The position numbers and the translations under genes were made by a program. From an uncultured Lachnospiraceae bacterium (GTDB lineage: Bacteria > Bacillota > Clostridia > Lachnospirales > Lachnospiraceae), in the NCBI GenBank assembly GCA_934351765.1, contig CAKRJM010000069.1, forward strand, positions 1 through 10,135: DNA of 10,135 nucleotides, given 5' to 3'. Each line of letters opens with the position of its first letter. The first letter of the stretch is position 1. This document shows, one piece after another, positions 5,503 to 10,135 of the stretch. The notes beneath the pieces are model-generated. The model did not search any database. It was not told the DNA's origin and worked only from the letters and a program-made list of their open reading frames with translations.

Positions 5503-8500
5503 TTAAAACCGGACATGCTTAGATCGGCGCTTTTTCGATGCCGCCAGAAGGGCTGCTCCGGCCGCCGCAGTCACCAGTGCCAGGGCTCCGAAGATCACAC
5601 CAAGGATCAGAACCCTTTTCCTTTCCTTCCCGGTCTCTCGGAGCTGTTCCAGGATCTTCGACTCCGCCTGAACGGCCTGCTCCGGGGTCAGCTGCGCTTC
5701 CAGCCAGTCGGGAAGCCCTGTCTCTGCCGCGGCTTCGGTTTCCTCCACAGTATCTCCGGAAAGATCCGTTACCATTCCGTCTTCTGCGGGAAGATCTGCA
5801 GCGGGAAGCTGTCCCGCAGCTCCGGCTTTGCCGTTTCCTCCGGTCTGCACCGTACCTTCCCGGCCGCCGCCCCGGATCGGCGTTGTCTCTGTTCCCGGAT
5901 CAACCACCGGTGTCTCCAGTGCCGCATAGGCCGCCTCTGCATGCTCCAGCACCTCAAAGTTGGTAATCTGGCTCTGCTGCGCCGGGCTCAGTGCATTGTA
6001 GGCCGCTCTTGCCTCTGCGATCTGGGGACCGCTCTCCCGGCTTACGGTTCCGATCCGGCCGATCAGATCAATCGTATGCTGAATTCCGTATAAGAACTGA
6101 TACCGGTCCACCGCCTGCTCCAGTACCTCATAATTGGATACCAGCGCCTGCTGATTTCCCGTCAGCCCGTTATAGCTCTTCACTGCCGCATCAATGGCAT
6201 TTTTGCTGTCCAGCGTCACCTCGCCGATGGCATCGATCAGCTCGATCACCGGCCGGACTGCCGTCAGATCCTGATACGTTTCCAGCGCCTTTTTTAACAC
6301 CGGATACGTTGTCACCAGAGCCTTCTGGACATCGGTCAGCGCATCATAGGCACGCTGCGCCGCAAAAATCGTCTCTTCTTTTTCAAGTGTCACCTCGCCG
6401 ATGGCTGCAATGGCCGCCGAAACGCCATCTGCTTTCAGCTTATTATAAGCCTGTTCCGCCGCATCAAGCTCTCCGGCCCGTTCCACCAGTGTTTTCTGCT
6501 TCTCGGTGAGCGCATCAAAGGCCAGTCTTGCCTTACGGATCGCATCACCACTCTCCTCACCGACCGTACCGATGGCTCCGATGAGCAGATCCACCTGTGC
6601 CGCCCGCTCCGTATCCTCCTCGGTGGGCTCATAAAGCGCCGCCAGCCGCTCCCATTCCGCTTCCGCATCGAGAAGTGTCTGATAAACCGATACCAGTCCC
6701 CGTTGTTTTTCCGTCAGGTTGTCATATGCCAGCCTTGCCAGTTCGATCGAGGTCTTTACATAAGCTGTATAGACCACCTCGCCGATACTCATGATATAAC
6801 CGTCCACCTGGGCCGCTGCTGCCATATCCCGCTGGTTCTCCACCTGCCATGCGTCCGGCAGACGGTCAATAGCCTGTCTTGCTTCATCTAACAATCGCTG
6901 TACTTCTTCGATCTCGTCCGCCAGAAGAATGTTCTTCCTGGCATTGGCCACCAGATTTCGGATCTTCGCCTGCTCCTCTTCCCGGTAATTGGTCAGATCC
7001 ACATAGTTTTCCAGCGTCTCAATGGCTGCGTCTTTCGCTTCGTTCAGCTGCCGCTCCGCCGTTCCGTCCTTTGTCTCAACGGCAAGGATCTCCGCCTTGG
7101 CCGATGTCAGCACCGCATTAACGCCTTCCATATCCTCTGCTGCCCGGATTTTTTCCGCCGCTGACGAAACAACTGCCTGGATTGCCACCCAGTTTTCCGC
7201 GGTGTAATCCGTTTCCGGCACAAAGGTCTGAAGCTCTGAAATGGCTCCCGTCTTAAACTGTTCCAGCGTCATCTGCCAGCTGAGGATCGGATAGCCATTC
7301 TGATAACCGAGATAATCATGGATAAAGACCGATCCGCCGCCGTTTAACGCATTCAGAATATCATCGCTCTGAAGCTCCTTTTCCGTCAGGAACTTTCCGG
7401 CTGCCGTAAAGTCCGCTGAGGTTCCCACCAGCGCCCGATTCACCAGGTCGCTGCGCTTCAGGGCATAAATGGTTCCGAAGGAGCCGCTGGAAACGGTTCC
7501 GAACACTGCTCCGATGGAAAGGCCCGAATTTTTCAGATTCACCGGACCGGAGGTATAACACCAGTCCACCTGCGTACTGGAATCCTGAACCCAGCCGCCG
7601 ATTCCTCCGGCGTGGTTATAACCCGTCACATCGCCGGTATTATAGCAGGAACGGATCTGGCAGTCTCTCTGGATCACACTGCCCACCAGACCGCCTGCCG
7701 TATGGCAGGAAGAGATCTGTCCGATATTGTAGGACAGCTCCAGAATACTTCCTGTTGACATGCTTCCGATGAGGCCTCCGGCAAAGTAAGTGATTCCGCC
7801 TCTGCCCTCAGAGGGAATGGAAATGCTTCCCTCGTTGCCGCAGCCGGATACCCGCACATATCTGGTCTTTCCAACGATGCCGGCCACTCCGGCGTCCAGA
7901 GGCCGGATGTTCTCCACGCTGATGCTTACCAGGCTTTTGCAGTTTAAGATCTCATACCGGTTTCCACTCCCGTTTCCTTCTGCATACCCGGCGATTCCGC
8001 CTACATAGGCCGTCCGTCCGTCTGCCTTGATGGTTCCGGTGACGGTCACATTCTGGATTTTCTGACCGTTTCCTCCGGCTACATAGCCGAACAGGCCATC
8101 GTAGGTATAATACGTATTGATATATAAGCTCCGGACGGTATGCCCGCCTCCGTCAAAGCTTCCGATAAAGGGCTTCTCTGCGCCGATGGGCGTCCAGCTC
8201 TTTGCACCCAGACTGATGTCATTGCACAGCTCCGCGCTGATGTCCGTCTCCCCGTCATTTACCGTTTTTGCAAACCAGGCAAGCTCCGCACCGCTTGTGA
8301 TCTGATAGATTCCGTCAGCATTCTGATCCGGAACTGTACAGGTCACGCCGTCCCAGGCCCCTGTCTCCGGGATCTGGTCGATGATGGCATCCATATCAAG
8401 CTTTGCCTGCTCCATAAGCGATGTGATATCCGCTGTGGTTTTGGCCTTTGTAATGTTCTCCAGCGCCTTTTCCCGTATCTGGCGGATCCGGAACATCCAG

Positions 8501-10134
8501 GTCACCTCATACTGCTCCTCGGCCCGGTACTCGCTCACCGTCTGGATCGCACTCTGGCGCACCTCCTCCAGTCGTTTGTCCGCCTCATACGACAACAGCT
8601 TTTCGTCCAGGGCGTCCCTGCCATCCCGCAGGTTCAGCCGTACCTCCTCTTCCGAAGAAGAATGTTCAATGGTATCCGACCACTGCGTTTTCAGATTCTC
8701 CAGCTCATCAAGCTGATTTCTCGAAAGACCCTCATTCTGGGACAGAATCTTTTTATAGTATTCATTTAAAGCGATCACCGCATTGTCAATGGCCTCCGCC
8801 AGATCTGTATCGGTGATCTCGCCCGGCTTCACCTCCGAAAGCTTCTCTCTCGCCTCTGTCATGATCGTCTCGATCTGAGCAAGGGACTGGGCCGCATTGA
8901 TCTGATCGGTATAGGTCTTTACCAGTCCCTCGATGACGGCATAGGTCTTGCCGTATTTATTTCGGTTGCTTTCCGTCAGCCAGCTGTTTAATTCCGCCTT
9001 TGCCTCCGCTGCCGCCGCCAGAAGATCCTCCGGCAGGCTCTGCCATGCCAGCTTTGGATATCCGTTGTTTTCCGTATCATGCTTTCCGGACATGACAAAG
9101 GCGCTTCCCAGCTTTTCCACCAGTGCCGTACTCTTTAACTCGTCCTCCTTCACCATACGGGATTCTCCCAGGATCGTAGTCCCCCGGTTGGTAACTGCCC
9201 CCACCGGCCGCAGAGAGCCCTTGGCATCCGCGAGGGCATAAATGGTTCCGTAAGCACCGCTTTTCAGATAGCCGATGGCGCCTCCCCAGTAGCTGTAATC
9301 GCTGCGATTGAATGTTACGGCAGAATATGCATGCTCCAGAACCGGCATGGGCGGAAGGACTTCCTGCTTCCACTGGTCATACCCCATCTCCCCGACAATG
9401 CCGCCGATCTCATGACCGATGCTGGTACCGAACCCATCCACATTTCCCAGGTTATAGACATTCCGGATCACGGCCTGCTTCGCCGTTCCGTCGCTGTAAA
9501 CGCCCGCAGAGGACAAGCGTCCCGCGATACCGCCAATACCGCCGTTTCCTCTTACGCTTCCGTAATTGGCACTGGTCAAAACCTCCGCACCGCTCTTCAC
9601 GGCTCCGGCGATTCCGCCCACATAAAGATAGCCCTGTACCGTGGCATGGTTTACGCAGTTGGTCACCTGCCCGTGGATTCCATAAACCAGACCGGCAATT
9701 CCGCCCGTATGGTTCTGGGCAAAGCTGATGGTCGTTGACAGCTTTCCGTAGTTCTCACAATTGGTCACCAGACCGCTGCAGATACCGACCACACCGCCGC
9801 TGTTGCGGTACATGGCATTGCCCTCCATGGTGGTCCGCGCATAGTTCACACAGCCGGTAATCTGGCCGCTTTTTAAATAACCGGCAATGCCGCCGCTGCC
9901 TGCATACAGCTCCTCTCTGGCACTGTCCGTCTCATAATTGCCATAGTTCTGGAACACTTTTCCGAGAACGGTCACGTTCTTGACCGTGCCGCCGTCGATG
10001 ACACCAAACAGCCCCGCATACCGCCGATCCGGATCCTTCAGACTGATCTCGGTTCGCAGATAAACTACCCGCTGGCCGTTTCCGTCAAATACCCCCTTAT
10101 AGGGATGCTCCTGTGTGTCGCCGATCATGATCCA
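5503..10134 (-). CDS. Giant modular surface protein: GLUG beta-helix modules, helical repeats, C-terminal anchor (N-terminus outside window)
   Basis: The frame stays open at the right edge (Trp-Ile precede the first visible Met at 10128), so the true start lies outside; at least 1,543 residues remain. Residues below count from that Met. Residues 1-365 are a beta-helix with repeated GGIAG/GGIVG turns (79, 111, 142, 171, 199, 242) after FDGNGQ (14-19), typical of GLUG repeats. Residues 366-590 are helical and FIVAR-like. Residues 592-955 are a second beta-helix module with FDGGGH (658-663) and turns at 710, 748, 784, 812 and 841. Residues 956-1100 are helical again. Residues 1106-1404 hold five tandem ~58-aa helical repeats. 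A Gly/Pro/Glu-rich linker, a membrane helix (1506-1530) and a basic KKRRSK tail end the protein. No LPXTG motif precedes the helix. It is probably an adhesin or surface scaffold; no catalytic motif is visible. The toroid gene follows after 24 bp. Confidence 0.85.
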   Translation of the reverse strand, partial: WIMIGDTQEHPYKGVFDGNGQRVVYLRTEISLKDPDRRYAGLFGVIDGGTVKNVTVLGKVFQNYGNYETDSAREELYAGSGGIAGYLKSGQITGCVNYARTTMEGNAMYRNSGGVVGICSGLVTNCENYGKLSTTISFAQNHTGGIAGLVYGIHGQVTNCVNHATVQGYLYVGGIAGAVKSGAEVLTSANYGSVRGNGGIGGIAGRLSSAGVYSDGTAKQAVIRNVYNLGNVDGFGTSIGHEIGGIVGEMGYDQWKQEVLPPMPVLEHAYSAVTFNRSDYSYWGGAIGYLKSGAYGTIYALADAKGSLRPVGAVTNRGTTILGESRMVKEDELKSTALVEKLGSAFVMSGKHDTENNGYPKLAWQSLPEDLLAAAAEAKAELNSWLTESNRNKYGKTYAVIEGLVKTYTDQINAAQSLAQIETIMTEAREKLSEVKPGEITDTDLAEAIDNAVIALNEYYKKILSQNEGLSRNQLDELENLKTQWSDTIEHSSSEEEVRLNLRDGRDALDEKLLSYEADKRLEEVRQSAIQTVSEYRAEEQYEVTWMFRIRQIREKALENITKAKTTADITSLMEQAKLDMDAIIDQIPETGAWDGVTCTVPDQNADGIYQITSGAELAWFAKTVNDGETDISAELCNDISLGAKSWTPIGAEKPFIGSFDGGGHTVRSLYINTYYTYDGLFGYVAGGNGQKIQNVTVTGTIKADGRTAYVGGIAGYAEGNGSGNRYEILNCKSLVSISVENIRPLDAGVAGIVGKTRYVRVSGCGNEGSISIPSEGRGGITYFAGGLIGSMSTGSILELSYNIGQISSCHTAGGLVGSVIQRDCQIRSCYNTGDVTGYNHAGGIGGWVQDSSTQVDWCYTSGPVNLKNSGLSIGAVFGTVSSGSFGTIYALKRSDLVNRALVGTSADFTAAGKFLTEKELQSDDILNALNGGGSVFIHDYLGYQNGYPILSWQMTLEQFKTGAISELQTFVPETDYTAENWVAIQAVVSSAAEKIRAAEDMEGVNAVLTSAKAEILAVETKDGTAERQLNEAKDAAIETLENYVDLTNYREEEQAKIRNLVANARKNILLADEIEEVQRLLDEARQAIDRLPDAWQVENQRDMAAAAQVDGYIMSIGEVVYTAYVKTSIELARLAYDNLTEKQRGLVSVYQTLLDAEAEWERLAALYEPTEEDTERAAQVDLLIGAIGTVGEESGDAIRKARLAFDALTEKQKTLVERAGELDAAEQAYNKLKADGVSAAIAAIGEVTLEKEETIFAAQRAYDALTDVQKALVTTYPVLKKALETYQDLTAVRPVIELIDAIGEVTLDSKNAIDAAVKSYNGLTGNQQALVSNYEVLEQAVDRYQFLYGIQHTIDLIGRIGTVSRESGPQIAEARAAYNALSPAQQSQITNFEVLEHAEAAYAALETPVVDPGTETTPIRGGGREGTVQTGGNGKAGAAGQLPAADLPAEDGMVTDLSGDTVEETEAAAETGLPDWLEAQLTPEQAVQAESKILEQLRETGKERKRVLILGVIFGALALVTAAAGAALLAASKKRRSKHVRF
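5539..5613 (-). other. C-terminal membrane anchor of the giant surface protein
   Basis: Residues about 1506-1530 (VLILGVIFGALALVTAAAGA and following) form one hydrophobic helix. RETGKERKR lies just before it and SKKRRSKHVRF after it. The arrangement is a membrane anchor with a basic cytoplasmic tail. The nearest TG-containing stretch (ETGLPDW, about 1469-1475) is not a sortase motif and is too far upstream. Confidence 0.75.
5917..6813 (-). repeat. Five tandem ~58-aa helical repeats in the giant protein
   Basis: Five units can be aligned by the pattern I-x-x-I-G-(E/T)-V, then A-x-x-A-Y-(D/N)-x-L-(T/S)-x-x-Q, then L-V-x-x-Y-x-x-L-x-x-A. The IGEV/IGTV anchors fall at residues 1115, 1186, 1243, 1301 and 1359, giving periods of 71, 57, 58 and 58 residues. 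The first interval is longer because of an acidic insertion (YEPTEEDTE). The units are well diverged, so this is an old duplication, not a recent DNA repeat. They probably form a helical stalk that lifts the beta-helix modules off the membrane. Confidence 0.85.
7264..8355 (-). other. Second GLUG-type beta-helix module of the giant protein
   Basis: Residues 592-955. The module opens with YQITSGAELAWFAKTVNDG (608-626), the usual lead-in to GLUG beta-helices, then WTPIGAEKPFIGSFDGGGH. Repeated turns of the form GG-(I/L)-(A/V/I)-G follow, with C-Y-N-x-G type rungs such as SCYNTGDVTG (827-836). It closes with FGTIYAL (884-890) and NGYPILSWQ (944-952), which match the closing elements of the first module. 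Confidence 0.75.
9034..10134 (-). other. First visible GLUG-type beta-helix module of the giant protein
   Basis: Visible residues up to about 365; the beginning is cut off by the window. FDGNGQ (14-19), GLFGVIDGGTVKNVTVLGKV (39-58) and a run of GGIAG-type turns separated by 28-45 residues with N-C-x-N-Y/H rungs (for example NCENYGKL, NCVNHATV) mark a right-handed beta-helix. It closes with YGTIYAL (293-299) and NGYPKLAWQ (355-363). Confidence 0.75.
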
Positions 10135-10135
10135 C

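Noticed and set aside
5503..5740. LPXTG sortase signal at the C-terminus of the giant protein
   Set aside because: ETGLPDW has the letters but not the motif order and lies about 30 residues before the membrane helix; a plain transmembrane anchor fits better.
5515..6093. Long plus-strand open frame opposite the giant gene (and similar ones at 663-1073, 8140-8769, 9331-9738)
   Set aside because: Each lies antisense to a well-supported gene, has Arg/Ser/Pro-rich or Cys-rich composition without a domain, and lacks a convincing ribosome site. They are shadows of GC-rich coding sequence.
5503..10134. A frameshift or broken gene in the repeat-rich region
   Set aside because: One frame stays open without a stop from the right edge to 5503, and domain order is coherent throughout.

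Overview
All six genes in this window lie on the minus strand, so transcription runs from the right end to the left. Short gaps or overlaps separate them: a 24-bp gap, a 6-bp gap, then overlaps of 4, 13 and 8 bp. They therefore look like one translationally coupled operon. Both ends are open: the giant surface protein at the right lacks its N-terminus, and the ECF S component at the left lacks its last residues. The GC-rich coding sequence, strong AGGAGG ribosome sites, Gram-positive export signals and anchors, and an ECF transporter with a fused ATPase together suggest a clostridial Firmicute, most likely a gut Lachnospiraceae. That assignment is inferred from style, not from a marker gene.

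Reading in the direction of transcription: (1) at least 1,543 residues of a modular surface protein (10134-5503). It has two GLUG-type beta-helix modules alternating with helical bundles, then five tandem ~58-residue helical repeats, a linker and a C-terminal membrane anchor. (2) A 490-aa secreted, C-terminally anchored protein with a prenyltransferase/squalene-cyclase-like alpha/alpha toroid (5478-4006). (3) A 201-aa N-terminally anchored DUF4430 (transcobalamin C-terminal-like) protein (3999-3394). (4) EcfT (3397-2531). (5) A fused double ATPase EcfA-EcfA (2543-810). (6) A membrane S component with a charged N-terminal extension (817 to beyond position 1).

The main result is the pairing of (2) and (3). 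An alpha/alpha barrel followed by a DUF4430-type beta domain is the architecture of animal intrinsic factor and transcobalamin. Here the two halves are separate polypeptides, anchored to the membrane from opposite ends, and encoded directly ahead of a complete, apparently dedicated ECF vitamin transporter. The simplest reading is a Gram-positive surface capture device, probably for a cobamide, that hands ligand to the ECF importer, with the giant protein as a co-expressed surface scaffold or adhesin. The substrate is inferred, not shown. No riboswitch, promoter, terminator, RNA gene or mobile element was seen; any control element for the operon would lie to the right of the window.
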